A stretch of DNA of 64,000 nucleotides from Chloroflexota bacterium (GCA_017993775.1 JAGOMA010000020.1:35945-99944), one strand, 5' to 3'; positions 1 through 9,050 are shown, counted from the first letter of the stretch. Numbers and translations: made by a program. Notes: generated by a model from the sequence alone, not told the origin.

Positions 1-633
1 CGCGGCTTCATCTGGGCCATCGCTCACATTCGCGGCGGCCAGGAAATGGGCCGCGCCTGGTACGATCAGGGCAAATTCCTGCATAAATCCAACACCTTCA
101 CCGATTTCATCGCCTGCGGCCGTCACTTGCTGGCCGAGGGCTACACGCAGCGGGCAAAGCTGGCCATCATGGGGCGCAGCGCGGGCGGGCTGTTGATGGG
201 GGCCGTGCTGAATTTGGCGCCGGATTTGTGCCAGACGGCCGTGGCCGGCGTGCCCTTCGTCGATGTGGTCACGACCATGCTCGACGAATCCATCCCCCTG
301 ACGGTGGCCGAATTTGAAGAGTGGGGCAATCCCAAGGACAAGACCTTCTACGATGCCATGCTGGCCTATTCACCTTATGACAACTTGAAGGCGGGCATTT
401 ACCCCCACATCCTGGTCACGGCCGGGCTAAACGACCCGCGCGTGCAATATTGGGAACCGGCCAAATGGGTGGCTAAACTGCGCGCGCTAAAAACCGACGA
501 CCACCGCCTGCTCTTCAAAGTCTTTATGGGCGCGGGCCACTTCAGCAGCAGCGGCCGGTATAATTATTTGAAGGATACGGCGTTTGAGTATGCCTTTATT
601 TTGGATACGATAGAGATTAGAGATTGGAGATAG
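1..633 (+). CDS. ptrB: Oligopeptidase B (S9A serine peptidase), C-terminal part
   Basis: The reading frame is open from base 1, so the N-terminal propeller lies outside the window. The visible 210 residues form the alpha/beta-hydrolase catalytic domain of oligopeptidase B, which cleaves small peptides after basic residues in the cytoplasm. The triad is visible: Ser in GRSAGG, Asp in AGLNDPRVQ and His in GAGHFSSSGR. The long conserved stretch with VPFVDVVTTMLDESIPL and QYWEPAKWVAKLR is characteristic of PtrB rather than of prolyl oligopeptidase. The last residues (IEIRDWR) and the TAG stop are encoded by a heptamer-repeat hairpin that starts at about 610, so the native C-terminus may have been replaced by repeat sequence. 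Family assignment is firm; substrate preference is inferred from the family. Confidence 0.93.
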   Translation, partial: RGFIWAIAHIRGGQEMGRAWYDQGKFLHKSNTFTDFIACGRHLLAEGYTQRAKLAIMGRSAGGLLMGAVLNLAPDLCQTAVAGVPFVDVVTTMLDESIPLTVAEFEEWGNPKDKTFYDAMLAYSPYDNLKAGIYPHILVTAGLNDPRVQYWEPAKWVAKLRALKTDDHRLLFKVFMGAGHFSSSGRYNYLKDTAFEYAFILDTIEIRDWR

Positions 634-660
634 TGGGAGACATTCAGTCTCCAATCTCCC
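610..660. repeat. Heptamer-repeat hairpin, GGAGATT type
   Basis: Degenerate 7-base units (AGAGATT, GGAGATA) on the left are followed by their complements (CAGTCTCC, AATCTCC) on the right, so the transcript can fold into a hairpin. It contains the stop codon of the upstream peptidase gene and ends 7 bases before the next start. It is one of many such elements in the window. Confidence 0.75.
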
Positions 661-667
661 TACCGTC

Positions 668-1618
668 ATGCCTGCCATTTCCATCATCATTCCGCATTTA
701 AACGGCCGTCACCATCTCGACGACTGCTTTCAATCCCTGCGCCGCCAAACGTGGCGCGACTTTGAGTTGCTGCTGGTGGACAACGGCTCCACCGACGGCA
801 CACAGGCTTACGTCGCCGAGCATTACCCGGAGGTCAGGCTCATTCAATTGCCGGAAAACCGCGGCTTTACCGGTGCGTGCAACGCCGGCTGGCAGGCCGC
901 CCAGGGCGAGATCATCATCCTGCTGAACAACGACACGGAAGCCGATCCGGAATGGCTGGCAAAGGTAAAGGCCGCGTTTGAAAGGCATCCGCGCGCGGGC
1001 AGCATCGCCAGCAAGATGCTGCTTTTCGACCGGCGCGACCATCTGCACACGGCCGGCGATTTTTACCGCGTGGACGGCATCCCCGGCAACAGGGGCGTGT
1101 GGCAGGCAGACGTGGGCCAGTTCGACCAGGAGGAAATGGTTTTCAGCGCCTGCGGCGGCTCGTCGGCTTACCGGCGGGCGCTTTTGGATGAGATTGGCTT
1201 TCTGGACGACGACTTTTTCTTTTCCTGCGAGGATGTGGACGTGGGCTGGCGGGCGAATCTGGCCGGTTGGGAGGTGTGGTATGCGCCCACGGCCGTTGTC
1301 TACCACAAACTCAAAGCCACCGGCGGGGCAGTGACCGGCAGTTATTACGACGGCCGTAACTTCCTCTACCTCATCTGGAAAAACTACCCATCCGGCCTGC
1401 TGCGGCAAAACTGGCGGCTCATCGCCCGCGCCCAACTTAACATAACCAGGGAAGCGCTGCGCCATTGGCGCGGCGAAGCGGCCCGCGCCCGGCTGCGCGG
1501 CCAGGCCGCCGGGTTGTGGGGCGTCTTCAAAATGTGGCCCAAACGCCGCCGCGTGCAGGCGCTGCGCCGCCTGGATGACCAGACTTTGCTGAGTCGTCTG
1601 ACCCAGCCGCCGCTTTAG
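668..1618 (+). CDS. Family 2 glycosyltransferase (rhamnosyltransferase-like)
   Basis: A 316-residue GT-A fold glycosyltransferase of family GT2. The N-terminus ISIIIPHLNG begins the nucleotide-binding half, VDNGSTDGT is the usual second motif, and NNDTEAD around residue 90 supplies the metal-binding DxD-type acidic cluster. FSCEDVDVGWR matches the ED acceptor-site motif of WbbL/rhamnosyltransferase-like members. No membrane segments are obvious, so it probably acts at the inner face of the membrane, adding a sugar to a lipid-linked glycan. It is followed by a second GT2 gene, with about 115 bases between them, suggesting a surface polysaccharide role. The specific sugar cannot be told. Confidence 0.85.
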   Translation: MPAISIIIPHLNGRHHLDDCFQSLRRQTWRDFELLLVDNGSTDGTQAYVAEHYPEVRLIQLPENRGFTGACNAGWQAAQGEIIILLNNDTEADPEWLAKVKAAFERHPRAGSIASKMLLFDRRDHLHTAGDFYRVDGIPGNRGVWQADVGQFDQEEMVFSACGGSSAYRRALLDEIGFLDDDFFFSCEDVDVGWRANLAGWEVWYAPTAVVYHKLKATGGAVTGSYYDGRNFLYLIWKNYPSGLLRQNWRLIARAQLNITREALRHWRGEAARARLRGQAAGLWGVFKMWPKRRRVQALRRLDDQTLLSRLTQPPL

Positions 1619-1735
1619 CCACGAATTCCTGACGGCCGTCTAAACGCCGGTTGACGGGTCATATGAGGGCGGGTAAGATTGCAATTCTGGTCTAGAAACC
1701 AGTGGAACTTGGCTATGGAAAGAAGAGAAGAAGAC

Positions 1736-2515
1736 ATGCAACCCTATCTATCCGTTATCATACCCGCCTACACGGAAGAGAAACGCATCGGCAAAACGCT
1801 AGAGGCTGTTTACGATTACCTTCGCGCACAGACCTTTAGCTGGGAACTGCTGATTGTGCTGGATGGCCCAACCGACAACACGCCGGCCATCGTAGCGGAC
1901 TTCGCGCAGGGCAAAGCCGGCATTCGCTGGATCGATCGCCGGCAAAACCGGGGCAAAGGCTACTCCGTGCGCCAGGGCATGCTGGCCGCCCGTGGCAAAA
2001 TCCGCCTCTTCACCGACGCCGACAATTCCACCGACATGACCCATTTTGACCGCATGAAACCATTGTTTGAGAAAGGAGCCAACGTCGTCATTGCCTCGCG
2101 TGATGCCAAAGATGCCCCCACGGCCCGGCAGGCAGTACCGCAGCCTTTTTACAAACGTTTTTTGGGCAATGCGGGCAACTTGTTCATCCAATTGATGGTT
2201 GTGCCGGGCATTTGGGACACGCGCTGCGGCTTCAAGGCGTTTTCGGCCGAAGCGGCGCAAAAGGTGTTTGCGGCGGCGCGCATGGATGGCTGGAGCTTCG
2301 ACGACGAGTCGCTGGCCCTGGCCCGCCGCACTGGTTACCAAATCCAGGTCGTCGGCGCAGACTGGAACGACGCCGAGGGCACACACGTGAGCAAACTGGA
2401 TTATTTCAAGAACATCGCCGAAGCGGTGCGGATTCGCTGGTATTTGCTCTCCGGCGTCTACAATCGCCCGTCGGAAGCAATGGACCTGTCCAAAGTCACC
2501 ATTCATCATACCTGA
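1736..2515 (+). CDS. Family 2 glycosyltransferase, dolichyl-phosphate glucosyltransferase (ALG5)-like
   Basis: A GT2 enzyme of about 259 residues. LSVIIPAYTEEKRIGKTL, VLDGPTDNT and FTDADNSTD (the DxD motif) match the polyprenyl-phosphate sugar transferase branch, which loads a hexose from a nucleotide sugar onto a polyprenyl phosphate at the cytoplasmic face. DTRCGFKAF and WSFDDE follow in the order usual for ALG5/DPM1-like proteins. The ATG at 1736 is preferred because AGAAGAGAAG lies just upstream; in-frame starts at 1679 and 1715 would add residues with no family match. Unlike many relatives it has no C-terminal membrane helices. The sugar (glucose or mannose) is not determinable. Confidence 0.82.
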   Translation: MQPYLSVIIPAYTEEKRIGKTLEAVYDYLRAQTFSWELLIVLDGPTDNTPAIVADFAQGKAGIRWIDRRQNRGKGYSVRQGMLAARGKIRLFTDADNSTDMTHFDRMKPLFEKGANVVIASRDAKDAPTARQAVPQPFYKRFLGNAGNLFIQLMVVPGIWDTRCGFKAFSAEAAQKVFAAARMDGWSFDDESLALARRTGYQIQVVGADWNDAEGTHVSKLDYFKNIAEAVRIRWYLLSGVYNRPSEAMDLSKVTIHHT

Positions 2516-2549
2516 GTGTGGCGTGTGGAGTGTGAGGTGCGGAGTGCAA
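2514..2549. repeat. Short heptamer-like repeat, GAGTGTG type
   Basis: A run of related 7-base units (GAGTGTG, GCGTGTG, GAGTGTG, AGGTGCG, GAGTGCA) starts inside the TGA stop of the glycosyltransferase gene. Unlike other repeat loci here, no clear complementary right arm is visible. Confidence 0.45.
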
Positions 2550-2591
2550 AACGACGCCTGATCACCTTGTCACTTTGTGGCCCTATCGACC

Positions 2592-3218
2592 ATGGCTACG
2601 TTAGAGATTGAAACGGCCGTTCTGGCCGCCACCCCCTACCGCTACATCGCCGGACTGGATGAGGCCGGGCGCGGCGCATTAGCCGGGCCGGTCGCCGCCG
2701 CCGCCGTGATGTTGCCGCTGGACAACCCCGACGCTCTGGACGTTTTGCGTGAGGTCAACGATTCCAAGCAGTTGTCGGCCAAAAAGCGCGATGTGCTGTT
2801 CGACCTGATCACGCAACATGCCCTGGCTTATGGGATTGGCCTGGAATCGGCCGAAGTCATTGACGAGATAGGCATTTTGCCGGCCACGAAGCTGGCAATG
2901 CAAACGGCCGTGTCCCAACTGCACCCCACCGCTGAATATTTGCTGATAGACGGCCGTATCCGTCTCAAATCCATCCCACTGCCCCAACAAGCCATCATCC
3001 GCGGCGACAGCCTCAGCCTCAGCATTGCCGCCGCCTCCATCCTGGCAAAAGTCACCCGCGACCGCCTCATGATCCAGCTAGACCCTCATCATCCGCAATA
3101 CGGCTTTGCTCAACACAAAGGGTATGGAACCGCCATGCACCTGGCCGCTCTGGAGAAATTCGGCCCCACGCCCCACCATCGCCACTCTTTTGCCCCCATG
3201 CGCCACACCTTGCTCTAA
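2592..3218 (+). CDS. rnhB: Ribonuclease HII
   Basis: A 208-residue RNase HII, which nicks RNA in RNA-DNA hybrids and removes misincorporated ribonucleotides. The signature [14 protein letters not shown] provides the first acidic residues (Asp, Glu). VNDSKQLS, the LIDG aspartate and [14 protein letters not shown] follow in canonical order, and the protein has typical length. The ATG at 2592 is chosen over an upstream in-frame GTG at 2577; neither has a strong ribosome site. One ACGGCCGT octamer lies immediately after the start and encodes TAV. The gene is single and its neighbours are unrelated. Confidence 0.95.
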   Translation: MATLEIETAVLAATPYRYIAGLDEAGRGALAGPVAAAAVMLPLDNPDALDVLREVNDSKQLSAKKRDVLFDLITQHALAYGIGLESAEVIDEIGILPATKLAMQTAVSQLHPTAEYLLIDGRIRLKSIPLPQQAIIRGDSLSLSIAAASILAKVTRDRLMIQLDPHHPQYGFAQHKGYGTAMHLAALEKFGPTPHHRHSFAPMRHTLL

Positions 3219-3235
3219 ACCATTCGCCGTTTGCC

Positions 3236-3314
3236 TGAACAAACCATAAGAGACACTGGTGCTTAATAGTTCTATGGCGTACAATTCCATGCTGTACTGA
3301 ATGAACAAACCATA
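3236..3314. promoter_or_regulatory. Direct repeats upstream of the MarR gene, candidate operator
   Basis: The 13-mer TGAACAAACCATA occurs at 3236-3248 and again at 3302-3314, the second copy ending 9 bases before the MarR start codon. Spacing is 66 bases, about six helical turns. The pair could be operator sites for the MarR protein, or a small duplication; the sequence alone cannot tell. Confidence 0.45.
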
Positions 3315-3323
3315 GGACAAACC

Positions 3324-3860
3324 ATGAGTCAGAGCAACCATTGGCTAGATAACCAGGAGCGCCGCGCGCGTTGGATGGCTTTCATCCAATCTCTCAGCCC
3401 GGAAATTGATCCGCAGACCATTCGTCTGATGGATGAACTGCGCGCCGCGTCACGATCCATTTACCAGATCGGCGAATCCAGCGTCGACGAGTTGGGGCGC
3501 TCGTTTGCGCAATATCGTATTCTGATGCACCTGTTTTTCGCCGAACAAATGGGTGATCGGGACAATTTAAACCCTTCGGAGATCAGCGAACGGCATGGCG
3601 TCAGCCGCAACACGGTGAGCGCGTTAATTCGTACGCTGGAGGAAGACGGCCTGATTATCCGCACGCTGGACCCCCACGATCGGCGTAAATTTAACATTGG
3701 GCTGACGGATAACGGCCGTGAACTCGTCCGAGATCATGCCCGCCAACATTTTCAGACCATTGGTCGCTGCTTCACCAACCTCTCACCCACTGAACGAGAC
3801 ACGCTGAGTCAGTTACTCGCCAAACTCAATACGCAAACCCAGTTAAACACCAACCGTTAA
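3324..3860 (+). CDS. MarR family transcriptional regulator
   Basis: A 178-residue winged-helix regulator. The recognition region (NPSEISERHGVSRNTVSALI, about residues 90-110) and the wing with DPHDRRKFNIGLT are diagnostic of MarR proteins; the DxR of the wing is present. N- and C-terminal helices would make the dimer. Such proteins usually repress adjacent export or stress genes and release DNA on binding small hydrophobic ligands. It lies 32 bases before two ABC exporter genes on the same strand, so it most likely controls them and itself through the upstream direct repeats. The ligand is unknown. Confidence 0.88.
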   Translation: MSQSNHWLDNQERRARWMAFIQSLSPEIDPQTIRLMDELRAASRSIYQIGESSVDELGRSFAQYRILMHLFFAEQMGDRDNLNPSEISERHGVSRNTVSALIRTLEEDGLIIRTLDPHDRRKFNIGLTDNGRELVRDHARQHFQTIGRCFTNLSPTERDTLSQLLAKLNTQTQLNTNR

Positions 3861-3892
3861 CTTGGCCATTCGAAAGCTTTAAGGAGATTCTT

Positions 3893-5824
3893 ATGCAACT
3901 AGCTCAGAAGGATAATCAGTCACGCCCTGGCAACGGCCGTCCCGACGGTAATCGCCGTGGTGGACGGCCGGGTCGCGGCGGCAACAAGTCGCTAGGCCGG
4001 GCCATCAGGTATGTAGGGGTTTATCCAAAATTGGCGATAACGGCCGTAATCACCCTCTTCATCGCCACCGCCGCCCAATTAGCCGTCCCGCAGTTGGTGC
4101 AAAACATCATCGACACCATCGTCACCAACAGCACCAACAAAACCATCCTTGAACTGCCCGCCAACGTGCAGCAGGTCGTTGCGCAGCGCATGGGGCTGGA
4201 TTTAGGCGCCATGCAGCTAGAACTGGACAACGCCCTGACCGCCTTGTTCTACGTCACGCTGGCTGTGGTAGCTTTTGCCTTCGCCCGCGGGCTGTTCACC
4301 TTTGCCCACACCTACCTCTCGCAGGCGCTATCGGAAAACATCGCCTTCGAACTACGCCAGGATTTATTCGCCAAAATCCAGCGCCTCAGCTTCAGCTACC
4401 ACGATAAAAACCGCACCGGCCAGCTCATGATCCGCGCCACCGACGACGTGGAAAAACTGCGCCTCTTCCTGGGGCAAGGGCTGCTAATGGCTTTGCAGGC
4501 CTTCATCCTGCTCACCGGCACGCTGATCATCCTGATGCTGTCCAATTTCAAGCTCACGCTGGTTATTTTACCGGTGCTGCCCCTGGCTCTTTTCATCTTC
4601 ATGGGCTTTGGCGCTATCGCCCAACCCCTCTTCCGCGAAGCCCAAATTCGCCTCTCACGGGTAAACACCATTCTGCAAGAAAATCTGGCAGGGCTGAAAG
4701 TGGTCAAAGCGTTCGCCAGCGAGCCGCGCGAGCAGGCGCGTTTTAGCGAAAGCATCGATTCGGAACTGGACCAACGAATCCGGATCAGCCGCACGTTTTC
4801 CTTTTTATTTCCGTTTATCTTCTTGATCGCCAACCTGGGGCAGGCCGCCATTCTTTATTTTGGGGGCGTGCAAATTGTGAATGGCACGTTGACACTGGGC
4901 GAATGGCAAAAATTCAGCCTGTATCTCACGTTTGTGTTTATTCCCATGGGCCAGTTAGGCATGATTATTAACCTGATGGCTCAGGCTTCGGCCAGCGCCT
5001 CGCGGGTCTTCGAGATTTTAGACGCCAAAAATGATGTGGAGAACAAGCCGGACGCGCTGGAATTGGAAACGGTAGACGGCCGTATCCAATTTGAAAACGT
5101 CACCTTCCGCTATTTTGGCGGCGGCGAACCGGTGCTCAGCAACATCAGCTTCAACGCCGAGCCAGGCCAAACCATCGCCCTGCTGGGTTCCACCGGCAGC
5201 GGCAAATCGACGGTTATCAACCTCATCCCGCGCTTTTATGATGTGAGTAACGGCCGTATCCTCATCGACGGCCACGACATACGCGACGTAACCATCGAAA
5301 GCCTGCGCAAACACATCGGCATCGTCCTGCAAGAAACCACCTTGTTCAGCGGCACCATCCGCGACAACATCGCTTTCGGCCGTCCCGACGCCACCAACGA
5401 TGAAGTCACCGCCGCCGCCCAGGCCGCCGCCGCCCACGATTTCATCATCGGCTTCCCGGAAGGCTACGACACCCCGGTCGGTGAACGAGGCTCCACGCTC
5501 AGCGGCGGGCAAAAACAGCGCATCGCCATCGCCCGCGCCCTGCTCCTGGACCCCCACATCCTCATCCTGGATGACTCCACCAGCAGCGTCGATCTAAACA
5601 CCGAATACGTGATCCAAAAAGCCCTGGACAAGCTCATGCAAGGGCGCACCAGTCTGGTCATTGCTCAGCGCATCAGCACCGTGCTAAACGCCGACAAAAT
5701 TATCGTGCTGGACAAAGGGCGCATTGCGGCCGTTGGCAACCACGAAGAACTGATGGAAAACAGCGCCATCTACGCCGAAATCTACCATTCCCAACTGGCC
5801 GAGGACGTGGTACTGGAAAAATAA
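3893..5824 (+). CDS. Heterodimeric ABC multidrug exporter subunit, degenerate ATPase site
   Basis: A 643-residue half transporter: a basic Gly/Arg-rich N-terminus (about 40 residues), a six-helix membrane domain (about 45-360), then an ATPase domain. Walker A is GSTGSGKST near residue 431 and the signature is the normal LSGGQ near 536. Two catalytic positions are altered: Walker B ends ILDDSTSSVD (Asp replaces the catalytic Glu) and the switch is IAQRIST (Gln replaces the H-loop His). The same substitutions occur in TM287 of Thermotoga TM287/288, so this is the non-catalytic half of a heterodimer. The partner gene follows after about 100 bases. It starts after a good AAGGAG site. Substrate is unknown, probably lipophilic compounds. 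Confidence 0.92.
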   Translation: MQLAQKDNQSRPGNGRPDGNRRGGRPGRGGNKSLGRAIRYVGVYPKLAITAVITLFIATAAQLAVPQLVQNIIDTIVTNSTNKTILELPANVQQVVAQRMGLDLGAMQLELDNALTALFYVTLAVVAFAFARGLFTFAHTYLSQALSENIAFELRQDLFAKIQRLSFSYHDKNRTGQLMIRATDDVEKLRLFLGQGLLMALQAFILLTGTLIILMLSNFKLTLVILPVLPLALFIFMGFGAIAQPLFREAQIRLSRVNTILQENLAGLKVVKAFASEPREQARFSESIDSELDQRIRISRTFSFLFPFIFLIANLGQAAILYFGGVQIVNGTLTLGEWQKFSLYLTFVFIPMGQLGMIINLMAQASASASRVFEILDAKNDVENKPDALELETVDGRIQFENVTFRYFGGGEPVLSNISFNAEPGQTIALLGSTGSGKSTVINLIPRFYDVSNGRILIDGHDIRDVTIESLRKHIGIVLQETTLFSGTIRDNIAFGRPDATNDEVTAAAQAAAAHDFIIGFPEGYDTPVGERGSTLSGGQKQRIAIARALLLDPHILILDDSTSSVDLNTEYVIQKALDKLMQGRTSLVIAQRISTVLNADKIIVLDKGRIAAVGNHEELMENSAIYAEIYHSQLAEDVVLEK

Positions 5825-5925
5825 CGATGCCTGGCTGCCGCCTGACGGCTCACGATCGATCAGGGTATTCACACACCCTGCAATCGTAAACCCGACATGC
5901 GAAATCCAAAATCGCGGAGATTCAT

Positions 5926-7953
5926 ATGTTTAATCGACAAGATCAACTTTTTACAACCGAAGCACAAAAAGCCCGCAGCGTGAGCGCGACACTCAAACGG
6001 CTGGGTAAATATTTCCGGCCATATTCCGTGGTCCTGCTGGTGATTGCGGTCGTGGTCATTGCCAGCACCTACATGCAAGTCCTGATTCCCGATCTGACCG
6101 GGCAGCTGGTGGACTGCTATCTGACACCCTTCGCCGCCAGCTCAGCCATAGAAAGCCAGTTTGGCGGTAGTTTACCCATGGATCAACTGACCGGCGGGCA
6201 AAGCCAAAGCGATTCCGCCTCGAATTTCCAGAGCAACTGCTGGTACACCACGCCAAATCTGACAGCTACCGCCGAAGAAACCATCGCCGGCATTGGCGTG
6301 CTCATCCTCATCGTTACCGGCCTGTACGTCGGCAATGCCATCCTCAGCGGCATCGGTTTTTACCTGATGAGCTGGGCTGGCTTTCGCGTTTTGCGCGATT
6401 TGCGGGCACAGGTGTTTGTCCACGTTCATCGTCTGTCGTTGGGCTATTTCACCCGCCACGAAGCCGGGGATGTGATGAGCCGTTTTACCAACGACATGGA
6501 CACACTGTCGCAGGTAGTGGGTTTTGGCTTGCTGAGTGTGCTGCAAGGCGCGCTGCTCATTGTATGGACAATTTACGTCATGATGACCAAAAGCGTCTCG
6601 TTCGCCCTGATCAGTCTGGTGACCCTGCCGCTAATGTTCATTGTCACCCGCTGGTTTTCTAACCAGGCGCGTAAAGCATTCCGTGTCGCCCGGAAAGAGA
6701 TAGGTTCCGTCAATGCCGACCTGCAAGAGAGCATTTCGTCGGTGCGCGAAGTTCAGGCCTTCAGCCGCGAACAGGAAAACATCGACCAGTTCCAGGTGAG
6801 CAATGCCGCCAACCGCGACGCCAACATCCGGGCGCAAGTCTTCACCAGCGCCCTGGCGCCGGCATTGGAAGCGCTGGGGTATGTCAGTCTGGCCATTGTG
6901 GCCGGTGTGGGCGGCTTCTACATTCTCGCCGGGCAAGACATGTTCGGCACGACGATTTCGCTGGGCCTGATCATCACCTTTATTGCCTACACGCAGCAGT
7001 TCAACCGGCCGGTGCAGCAAATTTCGGTCTTGTGGACCAATATCCAGAGCGCTATCGCCGGCGCGGAGCGCATTTTTGGCCTGCTGGATGAAAATCCGGA
7101 CGTTGTGGACAAGCCGAACGCCATCGACATGCCGCAAATTGAAGGGCATGTACGTTTTGAAAACGTGTGGGCGGAATACAATCCGGGCGAACCGGTGCTG
7201 AGGGGCGTAACCATTGAAGCGCAGCCCGGCCAAACGATTGCCGTGGTCGGCCCTACCGGGGCGGGCAAGACGACCATTATCAACTTGCTGCCACGCTTTT
7301 GGGATGTTTCTCCGTCACCAGACGGCGCGATGAGCCGGTTAACCATTGACGGCTACGACGTGCGCGATGTGACCCACGACAGTCTGCGTCGGCAGCTTGG
7401 CATTGTGCTGCAAGATTCGTTCTTGTTTAGCGATACGGTGGTGAATAATATCCGTTACGGCCGTCCCGACGCCAGCGACGAGGAAGTGATGGCCGCCGCC
7501 AAACTGGCCCGCGCCGATACCTTTATCGACCGGCTGGAAAACGGGTACCAGACCGTTTTGGGCGAACGCGGCTCTGGCCTGAGCCAGGGACAGCGGCAGC
7601 TTTTGTCGATCGCCCGCGTGGCGCTCATCAACCCGCGCATTCTGATTCTGGACGAAGCCACCAGCAGCGTCGATACGCGCACGGAACGGGAAATCCAGAT
7701 AGCCCTGGACCAACTTTTGGAAGGGCGCACCAGCTTTGTGATTGCCCACCGCCTGAGCACGATTCGTAACGCCGACCAGGTGTTGGTGCTGAATCAAGGT
7801 GAAATTATCGAACAGGGCACGCACAAAGAACTGCTGGCTGCACATGGATTTTATTATGACCTGTACATGAGCCAGTTCCGCCGACAGGTGGAAGAAACGG
7901 ACGAGGACGAAGCGCTGGAAGACACGGACGCTTTCTTTGTTCCGGGGGATTAG
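5926..7953 (+). CDS. Heterodimeric ABC multidrug exporter subunit, catalytic half
   Basis: A 675-residue half transporter with membrane domain (about 30-365) and ATPase domain. A polar loop of about 60 residues between helices 1 and 2 is longer than in its partner. Walker A is GPTGAGKTT near residue 441, Walker B is ILDEATSSVD with the catalytic Glu, and the H-loop is IAHRLST. The signature motif is altered to LSQGQ near 552. In a dimer this altered signature faces the degenerate Walker site of the upstream subunit, giving one dead and one active ATP site, as in TM287/288. The C-terminus is a long acidic tail. The stop TAG lies inside a heptamer-repeat hairpin. Confidence 0.93.
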   Translation: MFNRQDQLFTTEAQKARSVSATLKRLGKYFRPYSVVLLVIAVVVIASTYMQVLIPDLTGQLVDCYLTPFAASSAIESQFGGSLPMDQLTGGQSQSDSASNFQSNCWYTTPNLTATAEETIAGIGVLILIVTGLYVGNAILSGIGFYLMSWAGFRVLRDLRAQVFVHVHRLSLGYFTRHEAGDVMSRFTNDMDTLSQVVGFGLLSVLQGALLIVWTIYVMMTKSVSFALISLVTLPLMFIVTRWFSNQARKAFRVARKEIGSVNADLQESISSVREVQAFSREQENIDQFQVSNAANRDANIRAQVFTSALAPALEALGYVSLAIVAGVGGFYILAGQDMFGTTISLGLIITFIAYTQQFNRPVQQISVLWTNIQSAIAGAERIFGLLDENPDVVDKPNAIDMPQIEGHVRFENVWAEYNPGEPVLRGVTIEAQPGQTIAVVGPTGAGKTTIINLLPRFWDVSPSPDGAMSRLTIDGYDVRDVTHDSLRRQLGIVLQDSFLFSDTVVNNIRYGRPDASDEEVMAAAKLARADTFIDRLENGYQTVLGERGSGLSQGQRQLLSIARVALINPRILILDEATSSVDTRTEREIQIALDQLLEGRTSFVIAHRLSTIRNADQVLVLNQGEIIEQGTHKELLAAHGFYYDLYMSQFRRQVEETDEDEALEDTDAFFVPGD

Positions 7954-7998
7954 ATTGAGATAGAGATAGGAGACATACAGCTCCTATCTCCATCTCCG
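7948..7998. repeat. Heptamer-repeat hairpin, GGAGATA type
   Basis: Left units (AGATTGAG, ATAGAGAT, AGGAGAC) pair with right units (CTCCTATCTCC, ATCTCC). The element contains the TAG stop of the ABC exporter gene at 7951-7953 and could act as a weak transcript-end hairpin. Confidence 0.7.
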
Positions 7999-8016
7999 TT
8001 TTGGGTAGGGGCCGAG

Positions 8017-8538
8017 ATGAAGAAGTTTCCACGACGTACGTATCGCGGGGTGCGCGATTTTTTAGGGGATGTGCGGTTTCCGTTGCAGAATCGGGTGAAA
8101 TTGCGGCAGGCAATGGGCGGCGAGCTGGTCGATTTTGCTTTTCGGGAGCGGTTGATGTTGGCGGTAACGGCCGTCAACGACTGCCGCTATTGTTCTTACT
8201 ACCACGCCAAAGAAGCGCTGCGCGCCAACCTTTCCGAGGCCGAAATCCGGCAAATGCAAGATGGCATTGTCGATCTGGCTCCGGCGGAAGAGCTGCCTGC
8301 CCTGCTGTATGCGCAGCACTGGGCGGAGATGAACGGCCGTCCCGACCCTGAAGCGCGCCAAAAACTGATAGACACCTACGGCGCGGAAAAGGCGGAAGCC
8401 ATCGAAATGGTCTTGCGCATGATCCGCACCGGCAACCTGCTGGGCAATACGGCCGATTACTTTTTGTACCGGCTGTCGTTTGGGCGGCTGGGCGTATCGG
8501 AACGGGACCATGATCCAGCGGTGACCAACATGCGCTAG
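8017..8538 (+). CDS. AhpD-like / carboxymuconolactone decarboxylase family protein
   Basis: A 173-residue all-helical protein. The central motif NDCRYCSYYHAKEA is the CxxC-x3-H signature of AhpD-like alkylhydroperoxidase and carboxymuconolactone decarboxylase proteins, in which the cysteine pair and histidine reduce peroxide or disulfide partners. A leading basic segment and a C-terminal helical extension make it longer than minimal AhpD (about 110 residues in the core). It follows the ABC exporter at 63 bases and may be part of the same stress unit, though the repeat hairpin between them could separate transcripts. Physiological substrate unknown. Confidence 0.8.
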   Translation: MKKFPRRTYRGVRDFLGDVRFPLQNRVKLRQAMGGELVDFAFRERLMLAVTAVNDCRYCSYYHAKEALRANLSEAEIRQMQDGIVDLAPAEELPALLYAQHWAEMNGRPDPEARQKLIDTYGAEKAEAIEMVLRMIRTGNLLGNTADYFLYRLSFGRLGVSERDHDPAVTNMR

Positions 8539-8546
8539 GAGGCGAA

Positions 8547-8566
8547 GGGGAAACGGCCGTTTCCCC
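8547..8566. repeat. Extended ACGGCCGT palindrome at gene end
   Basis: The octamer is enlarged to a perfect 20-base palindrome (GGGGAAAC core half) 9 bases after the AhpD-like stop codon. It lacks a T-run, so a rho-independent terminator role is uncertain; a hairpin or protein site is equally possible. Confidence 0.6.
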
Positions 8567-8602
8567 GCGCCTCTCTATACCGCCAGAGTAATTGTGTCAC
8601 CA

Positions 8603-9028
8603 TCAGGCTGCTGCGCCCTGCTTTTGCGGTAAAAGCCCCAATTGGGCCATCAGCGCAAACCGATCCGGCGATCCCCAGTGTTCAATCATCAGGCCATCTT
8701 TGAAGCGGCACGAATCAAACACGGCAATCGCGAACGATTTGCCATTTGGCGGCCCCATAAACCCACCAAGATTGGTCCCGCGCGCGGTCATGCGCACCCA
8801 CACTTTGTCCTCATCGGCCACCATATCTTCGATAGTCAGGGTAAAATCCGGGAAGGCGGCGCGTAAAAACTGAATATCGCCCACCATCCCGGCAATCGCC
8901 GGGCTTTTACCAAACTGATGCTCGATAAAATCGGGGTGTACGTGTTCGTGCAGCACATCGAACTGGGCCTGGTTAAATGCCTCGTCGATTAAGCGGCGCA
9001 TTACTATCTGATTTTCTGTTTTTGACAT
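8603..9028 (-). CDS. SnoaL-like / ester cyclase family protein
   Basis: A 141-residue cone-shaped alpha+beta barrel (NTF2-like) protein. The N-terminal helix with MRRLIDEAFNQ, the HPDFIEH segment, FPDFTLTIEDMVAD and the closing FKDGLMIEHWGSPD pattern are typical of the SnoaL/ester cyclase group. These small soluble proteins bind or isomerise hydrophobic rings, but most members have no proven reaction. It is divergent from the TetR gene and shares its palindromic operator, so it is very likely the regulated target, expressed when the TetR ligand appears. A GGAGAA ribosome site lies about 6 bases before the ATG. Confidence 0.8.
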   Translation of the reverse strand: MSKTENQIVMRRLIDEAFNQAQFDVLHEHVHPDFIEHQFGKSPAIAGMVGDIQFLRAAFPDFTLTIEDMVADEDKVWVRMTARGTNLGGFMGPPNGKSFAIAVFDSCRFKDGLMIEHWGSPDRFALMAQLGLLPQKQGAAA

Positions 9029-9050
9029 ACCATTCTCCTGATATAACCAA

